A DNA stretch of 64,000 nt from Lawsonibacter sp. (lineage in GTDB: Bacteria; Bacillota; Clostridia; Oscillospirales; Oscillospiraceae), in NCBI GenBank assembly GCA_022791995.1, contig JAAWAD010000043.1, positions 1-64,000 of the forward strand. Direction: 5' to 3'. A program made the position numbers and the translations under genes. Under the pieces are notes generated by a model, which ran no database searches, was not told where the DNA came from, and worked only from the letters and a program-made list of their open reading frames with translations. Positions 27,139 to 36,440 of the stretch are shown here, in pieces; position 1 is the stretch's first letter; each line of letters begins with the position of its first letter.

Positions 27139-27789
27139 ATGAAAATCAATGAGGTGGAAACCCAGGTGGGCATCACCAAAAAGAACATCCGCTTTTATGA
27201 GGAGCAGGGCCTTCTCTCTCCCCGGCGGAACAGCGAAAACGGCTATCGGGACTATGGAGAACAGGAGGTGGCTGTTTTGCGGCGGATCAAACTGCTGCGC
27301 AAGCTGGGTGTGCCTCTGGCGGAGATCCGCCGGATGCAGGCCGGAGGTACAGTAGCCGACGGAATGCGCCGTCACCTGGTTACGCTGGAACGGGAGAAGC
27401 GAAGTCTGGAGCAGTCCATTGAGCTGTGCCTCCGGCTGAAGGATCGGGAGGAGCGGCTGGACGCCTTGGACGCGGAAGCTCTGCTGGAGGAGATGGAGCG
27501 AATGGAGCAAGGAGGCACTACCTTTCAAAACAAGCAGCGGGGGGACCGGCCACCCATCCGGTATGCGGCCCCTGTCACCATGGCCATTTTGACCACTGTT
27601 CTGATGGCGGGAATCATTGCTCTGATCCTGTGGGGCTTTCTGACGGACCCTGCCGACGCCCCGCCTCTACCCCTGATCTTTCTCTTTGCGGCCCTCCCTG
27701 GGATCGTCATTCTGGGTGTTCTGCTGGCTCTCTTCCAGCGCATCAAGGAAATTCAGAAAGGAGAGATGGACGATGCGAAACACTACTGA
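27139..27789 (+). CDS. Membrane-anchored MerR family transcriptional regulator
   Basis: MKINEVETQVGITKKNIRFYEEQGLLSPRRNSENGYRDYGEQEVAVLRRIKLLRKLG; two C-terminal TM segments; ends FQRIKEIQKGEMDDAKHY. Confidence 0.9.
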   Translation: MKINEVETQVGITKKNIRFYEEQGLLSPRRNSENGYRDYGEQEVAVLRRIKLLRKLGVPLAEIRRMQAGGTVADGMRRHLVTLEREKRSLEQSIELCLRLKDREERLDALDAEALLEEMERMEQGGTTFQNKQRGDRPPIRYAAPVTMAILTTVLMAGIIALILWGFLTDPADAPPLPLIFLFAALPGIVILGVLLALFQRIKEIQKGEMDDAKHY

Positions 27790-28057
27790 TAAAAAGGGCC
27801 ATGGCTTTGCGGTCAGTATGCTTGTGGCTGTGCTGGTGGTGGGGTTCACGCTGCTGTTTTTGGTCCTTATGGCGCAGGCATTCTGTCCGGTACTTCCCTT
27901 CCTTGAGGAGCTGGGCACAGTTGGGGGTATTCTGCTGCTCTATATTGGGGCACTGCTGGTGATCGGCATTGCCATAAGCGTTGGTGCTGTGGTGGCTCTG
28001 TATCAGCGGTGGAAGGAGATTCAAGGAGGTGAAGAGGACGAAGCCAAAAAGTATTGA
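27773..28057 (+). CDS. Small two-TM membrane protein with shared C-terminal motif
   Basis: Overlaps MerR stop; SD AAAGGAG; two TM; ends YQRWKEIQGGEEDEAKKY. Confidence 0.78.
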   Translation: MRNTTDKKGHGFAVSMLVAVLVVGFTLLFLVLMAQAFCPVLPFLEELGTVGGILLLYIGALLVIGIAISVGAVVALYQRWKEIQGGEEDEAKKY

Positions 28058-28298
28058 CACATCCCTGGCGCAGCGCCGGGATGCACTCCGGGGAGCGGCC
28101 TTTTATGCAGTGCTCCATGGAATGACTGTTCTGGTTCTGTTATGGCTGTGGAGCATTGCCCAGGCCGGCTGGATGCGGACCGCCCTGCTGGTGTTGGCCG
28201 TGCTGAATTTGGCGGTTTTGGGGTCCATTTTTGTCGTACTCAAACAGAGATTGAAAGAAATTAAAGGAGGAGAGCTGGATGCTGCTCGTAAATATTGA
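28029..28298 (+). CDS. Small two-TM membrane protein with shared C-terminal motif
   Basis: GTG start inside previous gene; two TM; ends KQRLKEIKGGELDAARKY. Confidence 0.72.
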   Translation: MKRTKPKSIDTSLAQRRDALRGAAFYAVLHGMTVLVLLWLWSIAQAGWMRTALLVLAVLNLAVLGSIFVVLKQRLKEIKGGELDAARKY

Positions 28299-28590
28299 CT
28301 ATATCCCTGGAAAGGAATTTGAACTGCTGGGCATTGTAAAGGGGACAGTAGTTCAGTCCAAAAACTTTGGTAAGGATTTTATGGCTGGCATGAAAACCCT
28401 GGTGGGAGGTGAAATCACCGGCTATACCGAGATGCTCAACGAGGCCCGTCAGATTGCTGTCAAGCGTATGGTGGACGAGGCCGAGGCCTTGGGAGCCGAT
28501 GCGGTTATCAATCTCCGGTACGGCTCCTCCTCTGTGATGCAGGGGGCTGCTGAGGTGATCGCCTACGGTACCGCCGTCCGCTACCGCTGA
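28279..28590 (+). CDS. YbjQ family (heavy-metal-binding-like) protein
   Basis: GKEFELLGIVKGTVVQSKNFGKDFMAGMKTLVGGEITGYTEMLNEARQIAVKRMVDEAEALGADAVINLRY; SD AAAGGAGG inside upstream gene. Confidence 0.9.
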   Translation: MLLVNIDYIPGKEFELLGIVKGTVVQSKNFGKDFMAGMKTLVGGEITGYTEMLNEARQIAVKRMVDEAEALGADAVINLRYGSSSVMQGAAEVIAYGTAVRYR

Positions 28591-28594
28591 GGAC

Positions 28595-28631
28595 AAAAGG
28601 CTCCCGCCCCCTGAAGGGGCAGGAGCCTTTT
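28595..28631 (+). terminator. Rho-independent terminator of the MerR operon
   Basis: aaaaggctcc..cccc/gggg..ggagcctttt. Confidence 0.7.
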
Positions 28632-28641
28632 ACGATCTGTC

Positions 28642-28674
28642 AAGAGAGGAACAGCCTGTGGCCGTTCCTCTCTT
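28642..28674 (-). terminator. Terminator of the 28695 minus-strand gene
   Basis: aagagaggaac / gttcctctctt stem. Confidence 0.6.
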
Positions 28675-28694
28675 TTGTTGTCTTCCATGCGGGG

Positions 28695-29462
28695 TTACAT
28701 CATCTTGACGGTATAGTATACCAGAAGGGCAAACAGCCACGCAATCATCAGGAAAATCAGGTAATAGGCCACTGCTCCGCCCAGGGCCAGGGCCAGCACC
28801 ACGGCGGCCAGACTGACCAGGCAACTGGCCAGGGCTACTGTATAAGAGGTTCCCTTGGGCAGAAACTGAAGGGAATTGCCCCCTACGTTCACCTGACCGT
28901 CTTTCCCCTTGAGCCACACTACAGCGGCCAAAATCAGAACAATGGCGGCCAGAACGGCAATCGTCTCCATTCGAACAGCGCCTCCGCTGTACCGGACAAA
29001 CCACAGTCCCAGTACAGCAAGACCACTGGCCGAGGCGGCCAGGAAGAAGTCCCGCTGGTAGAGATAGTAAACTAGTGCCAGACCCGCCCAGGCAGGAACC
29101 AGCAGAAAGAGCATCCGAACGCCGTTGTCCTTGAAGACAACAGATACATGGGAACAGATGGTCAGTGCCCCCATAGCCAAAGCCAGGATGATGGGCAGCG
29201 CGGCCTTTCCGTCCTTTTTCAGGCGGAGTACCGCCCACACCACAAAGGCTACTGCCAGCACCGCGCCGGCAATCCGCAAAAATCGCAGTCCGTTGCTCAG
29301 GGCCACGGCTAGCTCTACCTCGGCCACCTCATACTCCAGGTAGTACCGTTTGACAAACAGCAGGGCCAGCTCCAGCAAAACAGCTGCACCCACCCAAATC
29401 AGTCCCCGGTTCAGGGCCTGATCCTCCAGGCGGCGCTGCTCTTCTTTTTGTTTTTTATTCAT
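28695..29462 (-). CDS. Multi-TM hypothetical membrane protein
   Basis: 255 aa, at least six hydrophobic segments; SD AAGGAG. Confidence 0.78.
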   Translation of the reverse strand: MNKKQKEEQRRLEDQALNRGLIWVGAAVLLELALLFVKRYYLEYEVAEVELAVALSNGLRFLRIAGAVLAVAFVVWAVLRLKKDGKAALPIILALAMGALTICSHVSVVFKDNGVRMLFLLVPAWAGLALVYYLYQRDFFLAASASGLAVLGLWFVRYSGGAVRMETIAVLAAIVLILAAVVWLKGKDGQVNVGGNSLQFLPKGTSYTVALASCLVSLAAVVLALALGGAVAYYLIFLMIAWLFALLVYYTVKMM

Positions 29463-29715
29463 GTGCTTCTAATCTCCTTAACGCCGCGGCCCAAGTCCCG
29501 CAGCAGAGTTCCCGGAATAAGACGATTTCCCAGACGGTTTATTATTGTACCAGAAAGCAGCTTTTTTTGCAACACCTAAAAGGGGAAAAGTATTCCAAAA
29601 GATAAAAAAATGCGGACCGCCAGGAAAGTCTGGGGTTTGGAGCAATTTTTTGGTGAAAATTATGGAGCTCCTTTCCAAAACAGGACTCGCCCTCTGGATA
29701 GAGGACGGGTTCCGG

Positions 29716-31686
29716 TCATTGTTTTGTATCCCGCAGCAGCCAAGCGAAGCTACAGGGGTAGAGGGGCACGGCGCGGATGCTGTCATAGTGGCTGCCGTAC
29801 ATCAGCTCGGTATAGCCCCCCTCCCGAGGCAAACTGGCGGTTACAAATTCCCGGCTGAAATTGAACAGGCAAACCAGCTCCCGTTCCCCCTTCCGGCGGC
29901 ACAGAGCCAGTACATGGGGGCTGCCGCTTTCTTCCGCCCAAAAGTCAGCGTCGGAATCAAAGCAGGGCTCCTGGGCCCGCAGTGCAACCAGCCGCCGCAG
30001 GCCCTGGAACTGCCGGCTCTGGCGGGTGGCGGGATCGGTGCGTAGCGCAGCCAGTTCCCACTGGAAGTTCCCCCGATGGATGTAGCGGCTGTCGTCCTGG
30101 CGTTCCGGGTCCTGGTGATAAGAGTAGTCGTTCAGCTGCCCCACCTCGTCCCCGCTGTAAATGACAGGGATACCGCTCTGGGACAGCATCCAGGCGTGGA
30201 GCGTCAAATCGCAGGCGATGGCCTGGTCCAGCTTACCCTGGTCCTGCTCATAGACAGCGGTCTCCACTCCGCACAGAGAGGCGGTGGTGCCGCACAGCCG
30301 GGCGTCTCCCAGCCGGGGGTCGTTATTGTACAGCTCGCCCCGGCTGTCGCTCCCCGGCCACCGGCCGGTAAACCAGTCGTTTAGATATTTTTTGTGGACT
30401 GTCTCATTGCTGCCAAAATGCTCGCCCAGCCACGAGTAATCCAGGCCCCAGCCAATGTCGTCGTGGCACCGAAGATAGTTCAAAAAGAGAAAGTCTCGGG
30501 GCAGGCCGGAGAGGATCTCCACCTGCCGCTTCAGCAGGGCGGCGTCCCCGGTGGCCAGAGTGTGCCAGGTGGTGGCCATGGTGGTCACGTTGTAGAGCAT
30601 GTGGCATTCGGGCTTCTCTGCCGTACCGAAGTAGGGGGTCACCTTTACCGGCTCCATGACCACCTCTCCCAGAAGCAGAACGCTGGGGCAGACGATCTCG
30701 CAGGCCATGCGCAGAATGCGGGCCAGGGTGTGGACCTGGGACAGGTTGCGGCAGGGGGTGTCCAGTTCCTTCCAGATGTAAGGAATCGCATCCAGGCGGA
30801 TTACATCCAATCCCCGGTTGGCCAGGAAGAGGAGGTTTTCTGTCATATCGTTGAAGACCAGGGGGTTGGCATAGTTCAGATCCCACTGATAGGGGTAGAA
30901 ATTGGTCATGACGATCTGGCCGTTCTCCAGCTGGGTAAAGCTGCCTGGAGCGGTCGTGGGAAAGACCTGGGGAACGGTCTCCTCAAACTGCCGGGGAATA
31001 TCCCAGCTGTCATAGAAGAAGTACCGCTCCCGGTAGCCCGGCTCCCCTGCCCGGGCCCGGCGGGCCCATTCATGGTCCTCGCTGGTGTGATTCATCACAA
31101 AGTCGAGACAGACGCAGATTCCCTGTTTCCGGCAGGCGTCGGCCAGGGATTCCAGGTCATCCATGATGCCCAGCTGAGGCTGGACCTTCCGAAAGTCGGA
31201 AACGGCATAGCCGCCATCGCTGCGCCCTTTGGGGGACTCCAGCAGGGGCATCAGGTGGAGATAGTTCACCCCGCACTCCTGAAGGTAGGGCAGCTTCTCC
31301 TCCACCCCCTTCAGGGTTCCGGCGAAGGCGTTTACATAGAGCATCATCCCCAGCAGGTCCCGGCGGCGGTACCAGCTGGGGTCCGCCTCCCGCCGGGCGT
31401 CCTGGGCCCGGAGGGGGGCCTTCCGTCCTTCCCAGCACCGGCGCAGCATCTGGATGAAATAGTGGAAGGCGGCGGCATCATTGTGGTACAGCTCACTGTA
31501 GAGCCACTTCAGCTCGTTATAGTGCCAGGCCAGACGGCGTTCAAAGGGGCTCTCCCAGGGGTTTGCCGGACGGGGAACCGCCAGACGGCGGCGGGGTTTC
31601 TCTACCCGGAAGCGGTCTGCGGGCTGCTTGGCGGCGGCAGGCCGTTGGACTGGCAGGAGCTCCAGAGGGGGAATCTTATCACTCAT
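29716..31686 (-). CDS. Amylosucrase-like GH13 glycoside hydrolase
   Basis: GVNYLHLMPLLESPKGRSDGGYAVSDFRKVQPQLG, ICVCLDFVMNHTSEDHEWA, NRGLDVIRLDAIPYIWKE, LRCHDDIGW. Confidence 0.85.
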   Translation of the reverse strand: MSDKIPPLELLPVQRPAAAKQPADRFRVEKPRRRLAVPRPANPWESPFERRLAWHYNELKWLYSELYHNDAAAFHYFIQMLRRCWEGRKAPLRAQDARREADPSWYRRRDLLGMMLYVNAFAGTLKGVEEKLPYLQECGVNYLHLMPLLESPKGRSDGGYAVSDFRKVQPQLGIMDDLESLADACRKQGICVCLDFVMNHTSEDHEWARRARAGEPGYRERYFFYDSWDIPRQFEETVPQVFPTTAPGSFTQLENGQIVMTNFYPYQWDLNYANPLVFNDMTENLLFLANRGLDVIRLDAIPYIWKELDTPCRNLSQVHTLARILRMACEIVCPSVLLLGEVVMEPVKVTPYFGTAEKPECHMLYNVTTMATTWHTLATGDAALLKRQVEILSGLPRDFLFLNYLRCHDDIGWGLDYSWLGEHFGSNETVHKKYLNDWFTGRWPGSDSRGELYNNDPRLGDARLCGTTASLCGVETAVYEQDQGKLDQAIACDLTLHAWMLSQSGIPVIYSGDEVGQLNDYSYHQDPERQDDSRYIHRGNFQWELAALRTDPATRQSRQFQGLRRLVALRAQEPCFDSDADFWAEESGSPHVLALCRRKGERELVCLFNFSREFVTASLPREGGYTELMYGSHYDSIRAVPLYPCSFAWLLRDTKQ

Positions 31687-32627
31687 TGGGCGGCGCCCTC
31701 CAATTCTTTTAAGGTAGGCATGGCGGGAATGGCCCCGCTGCGGGAGCAGGTGAGGGCCGCCGCACGGTTGGCAAAGGCGAGAATGTTCTCCAGCTCCCTC
31801 CGCTCCAGGCGTTCCAGGGGCTTTTCACCCCGGCGGCATAGGCGGCTGAGCACTGCGCCAAAGAAGGTATCCCCTGCGCCGTTGGTGTCTGCCACCTGGA
31901 CGGACTGGCCAAGGACGGAGAAGGTCTCGCCTCTCCAGCGGCAGAAGGAGCCCTTCCCACCCAAAGTAATCAGGACCAGTGCGATCCCCTGCTCCTCCAG
32001 CAGGCGGCTGCCCTCCTCCAGATTCCGGGTGCCGGTAAGCAGAGGCAGCTCCTCGTCAGACAGCTTGATGATATCCACCAGGGGCAGAGGAATGGACATC
32101 CACTCCTTGGCGCTGACCTCATTGGCCCACAGGGCGGGCCGGTAGTTGGGGTCATAGCTCACCAGCACCCCGGCGTGCCGGGCGGTGCGGGCGGCAAAGA
32201 TAGTGGCGTTGCGGGATACCCCGGCCGTGAGACTGACTGAGCCGAAGTGGAGAATTTTGCTGGTTGTGATCTGGGCCTCGTCCACCGCTTCAGGAGACAG
32301 GCCGCAGTCCGCTCCGCGGACAAACTGAAAGCTGCGCTCCCCAGTGCTGTCCACCGAGACAATGGCCATGGTGGTGGGCTCATGTCCGGTGTGCAGGCCG
32401 GAGACATCTACCTGATTTTCCTCCAGTACCTGACGCAGGTAGCAGCCAAAGCCGTCCCGCCCTACCCGGCCCAGGAAGGCTGTTTTTGCGCCCAGACGGG
32501 AAGCGGCCACCGCCGCGTTGGCTGGCGCTCCGCCCGGGTTGGCGGCAAAGAGCGGTACCCCCGCCCCGTTAACCCCTGTTTGGGTCAGGTCGATGAGGAT
32601 CTCGCCGATTGCTGTGATATCCGTCAT
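31683..32627 (-). CDS. PfkB family carbohydrate kinase (fructokinase-like)
   Basis: MTDITAIGEILIDLTQTG, NPGGAPANAAVAASRLG, VADTNGAGDTFFGAVL; SD AAAGGA; 4-bp overlap with amylosucrase. Confidence 0.9.
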   Translation of the reverse strand: MTDITAIGEILIDLTQTGVNGAGVPLFAANPGGAPANAAVAASRLGAKTAFLGRVGRDGFGCYLRQVLEENQVDVSGLHTGHEPTTMAIVSVDSTGERSFQFVRGADCGLSPEAVDEAQITTSKILHFGSVSLTAGVSRNATIFAARTARHAGVLVSYDPNYRPALWANEVSAKEWMSIPLPLVDIIKLSDEELPLLTGTRNLEEGSRLLEEQGIALVLITLGGKGSFCRWRGETFSVLGQSVQVADTNGAGDTFFGAVLSRLCRRGEKPLERLERRELENILAFANRAAALTCSRSGAIPAMPTLKELEGAAQ

Positions 32628-32890
32628 GTTAGACACCGTCCTTTCATTTCGATTTGTCCGCTGTGATTTGATTCTGCTGTTTTCCAGTTTTTTCACCCCT
32701 GTAAAAGGGGGTAAACCGCTTCTTTTTTACACCTCTTGTTTGGAATAGAGGTGGTTTCCCTGAATTTCGGCCCTATTTTATCACATTCTTTCCCAAGATA
32801 CAACAGCATTTTTTTACCCGTCAGGTCAAAAAAATTCCCAGAATATCTTGCGTTTCCGGCGGAAATGCTATAGCCGGGTGATGAAAAGAG

Positions 32891-33073
32891 ATGTCTCATA
32901 TTCAAAGAGGCCAGCGCAGAATGGCCCCAAGCTTTGATGATCTGCGCCTTGCGCCGGAAAAGCGCCTGTGCTCCAAGTTTGATCCGGTGAGTATTGCCCT
33001 GTTCCCTGTGGGTGAGCCGGGGGAGATGGGGATGCGGGTGCTGGACAACTGCGCCGAGGAGCATATCATGTAA
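32891..33073 (+). CDS. 60-aa orphan ORF, possibly a gene fragment
   Basis: MSHIQRGQRRMAPSFDDLRLAPEKRLCSKFDPVSIALFPVGEPGEMGMRVLDNCAEEHIM; no strong SD; followed by terminator hairpin. Confidence 0.3.
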   Translation: MSHIQRGQRRMAPSFDDLRLAPEKRLCSKFDPVSIALFPVGEPGEMGMRVLDNCAEEHIM

Positions 33074-33109
33074 AAAATCAGCCATCCCAATTCCGGGATG
33101 GCTGATTTT
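33074..33109. terminator. Bidirectional terminator
   Basis: aaaatcagccatccc-aattcc-gggatggctgatttt. Confidence 0.75.
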
Positions 33110-33114
33110 CTGGC

Positions 33115-34167
33115 TTACAGAACGCCGATCTCCTTATAATACCGCTCCGCTCCAGCGTGGAGGGGAAGGCCGGCAATATCTTTCACAGCCTCCTCCGGGG
33201 TTAGGCCCTTCAGGTTGCCCTGGGCCTCGCCCAGCTTGTCAATGTTCTCCCAGAAGGTCTTGGTCAGGTCATAAACGGAGACCTCACTCAGGTCGCCCCG
33301 GCAAAACATGACCATCTTGATGGCAGAGGTCTGTACATCTACGTCTTGGTTGGGGTAGGTGCCGGCGGGGATAGTGAAGGGGGCATACCAGGGGTACTGG
33401 GCCTGGAGGGCGGAGATCACATCATCACTGATGTCCACCAGTTTACAGCCGGCAGTACACGCCTGGGTGACGGCAGAGGCAGGAGCGCCGGACATGATCC
33501 AGGCACCATCAATAGAGCCGTTTTGAAGCATATCGGCGGCATCTGTAAAGGTGATATACTCGCAGTTGATGTCGTCGGGGAAGGTGAGACCGGCAGCAGT
33601 GAAGTGATTTTCGCACTCTCCATAGACGCTGGAGCCGGCGGAAGCCACGGCAAAGTGCTTACCCTTGACATCGGCCAGATTGGTGATACCGGACTTCTCA
33701 GTGGCAACCACCTGGTTGGGGTTAAAGTACAGGCCGGCAATGACCCTCAGGTCGTCGTAGGCGTAGCCCTCAAAGCTGTCGGTGCCGTTGAGGCACTGGT
33801 AGCAGTTGGAACTGATGGCAATGGAGACCTGGGCCTCGCCTGCGGATACCAGGTTCAGGTTTTCAATGCCGCCGGCAGACGCTTGACTGGAGGCACTGAC
33901 ATAGTCGATTTCGGTGTCCCACAGGTTGGTGATGGCCGCGCCCACAGCGTACAGCGCACCGGAAGCAGAGGCGGTGGGGAAGTTGATGACCAGAGCGTCG
34001 GGGGCGGATCCAGAGGAGGCGGGCTGGCTGCCGGCAGGAGGATTGGAGGCAGTGCCGCTGTCGGCGGCCCCGCTGGTACTGCCGCCGTTGTTTCCGCCGC
34101 AGCCGGCCAGTACGCCTGTCATCAGAGCGGCGGCCAGGACCATAGAGAGAAGCTTTTTCATGTTCAT
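33115..34167 (-). CDS. TAXI family TRAP transporter solute-binding lipoprotein
   Basis: MKKLLSMVLAAALMTGVLAGCGGNN lipobox; ALYAVGAAITNLW, VSAGEAQVSIA, VKGKHFAVASAGSSVYGECENHF. Confidence 0.92.
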   Translation of the reverse strand: MNMKKLLSMVLAAALMTGVLAGCGGNNGGSTSGAADSGTASNPPAGSQPASSGSAPDALVINFPTASASGALYAVGAAITNLWDTEIDYVSASSQASAGGIENLNLVSAGEAQVSIAISSNCYQCLNGTDSFEGYAYDDLRVIAGLYFNPNQVVATEKSGITNLADVKGKHFAVASAGSSVYGECENHFTAAGLTFPDDINCEYITFTDAADMLQNGSIDGAWIMSGAPASAVTQACTAGCKLVDISDDVISALQAQYPWYAPFTIPAGTYPNQDVDVQTSAIKMVMFCRGDLSEVSVYDLTKTFWENIDKLGEAQGNLKGLTPEEAVKDIAGLPLHAGAERYYKEIGVL

Positions 34168-34201
34168 TTCATTTTAACTCCTTTTCTTGCTTGGTTTTAT
34201 G

Positions 34202-36184
34202 TCAGGCGTTTCCCGACATGGGAGACGCGGGACGACGAGTAACATACTGGAGCAGAATGACTGCGGCCAGGGCCGCAAAGCCAATGGCGTCCGTAAGGGA
34301 GCCAGGATAGAGCATCAGAGGGGCCACCACGATAAGGATTGCCCGCTCCGGCCAGCTGGACTTCCGCAGGAACCAGCCCTCCAGCCCGCCCACCAGGGCG
34401 ATTGTGCCGATGGAGGCGGTGAAAAAGGCCCACAGGCTGCTTGCTGTGCTGGCGGTGGGATCTGCCCCGATCAGGAGGACCGGGTTGTCCAGGAAGAAGA
34501 AAGGAATCAGGAAGCCCACCAGCCCCAGACGCACCGACAGCAGGCCGGTCTTGGTCTGGTTGGAGCCGGCAATGCCGGCGGCCACATAGCTGCTCATGGC
34601 AACTGGGGGGGTAATGTTGGACAGGCAGGCATAGATTAGGCAGAACATGTGGGCCGAGATATCCAATACGCCCACCTCAATGAGGACCGGGACAGCCACT
34701 GCCTGTACGATGACATAGGCGGCCACACCAGGGACTCCCATGCCCAGAATGGTGGACATAACCATCACCAGCAGGCCGGTGATGTAGATGTTGGTATTAT
34801 CTACAATGGCCAGAATCATGTAGCCCATATTCAGGCCGAGGCTGGTGAGAGTAACCGTGCCAATGATAACGCCAATGATAACGCAGCACACCCCCACAGA
34901 GACAGCGCCCCGGGCCCCCTCCACTGTAGCGGCCACAATCTTATCCCAGGTCATGCGGGTGTCTTTCCGCAGCCAGCTGGCAGCGATGGTGGCGGCGATG
35001 GCAATAACCGCTGCGTATAAGGGAGTGTACCCCATGAACATCAGGGCGATCAGTGCCACCAGGGGGATCACCAGATGCCCCTGTTCCTTCAGGACCTTCA
35101 CGGCGTCGGGGATATTCTCTTTGGACAGGCCGGACAGGCCCAGACGTCGGGCCTCGAAGTGGACCGCAAAGAGCAGCCCCAGATAGTAGAGAAAGGCGGG
35201 AACAATAGCGGCCAGCATCACATATGTGTAGCTCAGGTTAAGAAATTCGGCCATCACAAAGCCCACCGCCCCCATGATGGGAGGGCAGAACTGGCCTCCG
35301 GTGGAGGCCACTGCTTCAACGGCCCCGGCGAACTCCTTTTTGTAGCCTGTCTGCTTCATCAGGGGGATGGTGATGGTGCCAGTAGTGGCGACGTTCGCAA
35401 TCGCTGAGCCGTTGATCATTCCCATCAGGGCGGAGGCCAGAACCGCAACCTTGGCCGGGCCTCCAGGGGTCTGTCCCACCAGAGTGAGGGAAAAATCGTT
35501 GATGAATTTGGAAAAGCCGCTGTGTTTCAGGAAGGCTCCAAAGACAACAAAGAGAAAGATATAGGTGGCGGATACGCCGATGCCAGTGCCCAGCAGACCC
35601 TGGGTGCCCCAGAACTGGGTGGACAGCACCCGTTTCAAGGTGAAGCCGTTGTGCCCCAGGCGGCCGGGGATGTAGGCCCCAAACCAGTTATAGGCCAGGA
35701 AAATCAGGGCTAATACAGCCAGATTGCCGGATGCCCGCCGGGCGGCCTCAAAGACGATCACCACCGCCACGCCGGCGATGACCAGCTCCATTTGGGTCAG
35801 GCGGCCCCCGCTCTGGGCGATGCGGGTGTAGTTCAGGATCAGGTAGCCAAAGGTGAGGGCGGACAGGGCGATCAACCCCAGATCCCACACCGGGGGCAGG
35901 GCCCGCCTGCGCCGCTCCTTCTTGTATGTGGGGTAGAGCAGAAAGGTGAAGGTAAGCAGAAAGATGCAGTGAAAGGCCCGCAGATTGATGGCGCTGATGG
36001 CGCCGATGGTGCTGTAGTACAGCTGAAAAACCGTCCACAGACACAGCAGTACTGTGAGCGCCGTCCCCATCGGCCCGGTATAGGTGCGGATACGGGACTC
36101 GGCATCCTTCTCCTCCAGCAGCCGCTGGGCCTTTTCCTCCAGGGCCTCCTGACCCTGCGGAGACAGCTGTTCCTTTTCCTCCAT
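34202..36184 (-). CDS. TRAP transporter fused permease (TAXI-associated)
   Basis: 660 aa, many TM; GLNMGYMILAIVDNTNIYITGLLVMVMSTILGMGVPGVAAYVIV; SNITPPVAMSSYVAAGIAGSN. Confidence 0.93.
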   Translation of the reverse strand: MEEKEQLSPQGQEALEEKAQRLLEEKDAESRIRTYTGPMGTALTVLLCLWTVFQLYYSTIGAISAINLRAFHCIFLLTFTFLLYPTYKKERRRRALPPVWDLGLIALSALTFGYLILNYTRIAQSGGRLTQMELVIAGVAVVIVFEAARRASGNLAVLALIFLAYNWFGAYIPGRLGHNGFTLKRVLSTQFWGTQGLLGTGIGVSATYIFLFVVFGAFLKHSGFSKFINDFSLTLVGQTPGGPAKVAVLASALMGMINGSAIANVATTGTITIPLMKQTGYKKEFAGAVEAVASTGGQFCPPIMGAVGFVMAEFLNLSYTYVMLAAIVPAFLYYLGLLFAVHFEARRLGLSGLSKENIPDAVKVLKEQGHLVIPLVALIALMFMGYTPLYAAVIAIAATIAASWLRKDTRMTWDKIVAATVEGARGAVSVGVCCVIIGVIIGTVTLTSLGLNMGYMILAIVDNTNIYITGLLVMVMSTILGMGVPGVAAYVIVQAVAVPVLIEVGVLDISAHMFCLIYACLSNITPPVAMSSYVAAGIAGSNQTKTGLLSVRLGLVGFLIPFFFLDNPVLLIGADPTASTASSLWAFFTASIGTIALVGGLEGWFLRKSSWPERAILIVVAPLMLYPGSLTDAIGFAALAAVILLQYVTRRPASPMSGNA

Positions 36185-36440
36185 TGCGGTTCCTCCCGTC
36201 GTTCTGGTTCTCTGATACTTTATCAGTTAAAAGCATTGAAGTAGAGCGGACCCTATTTTACCCATATCCTTCCCCGTTGTCAAGCCCGAATTGCACTGGA
36301 ACGAAAATTTTTTTACAGGAACTGGGGAATGCAGCATTTTGGATTTCCCGCTCGGCCTGTCGTTACCTACTTGTTTTCCGACAGGTTATCTGATATAATG
36401 AACTACCTTTGGTTTTCCGAACAGAGAGGGGGAGCCCAGT

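Noticed and set aside
30394-32145. 583-aa plus-strand ORF
   Set aside because: Antisense to amylosucrase/fructokinase; shadow ORF
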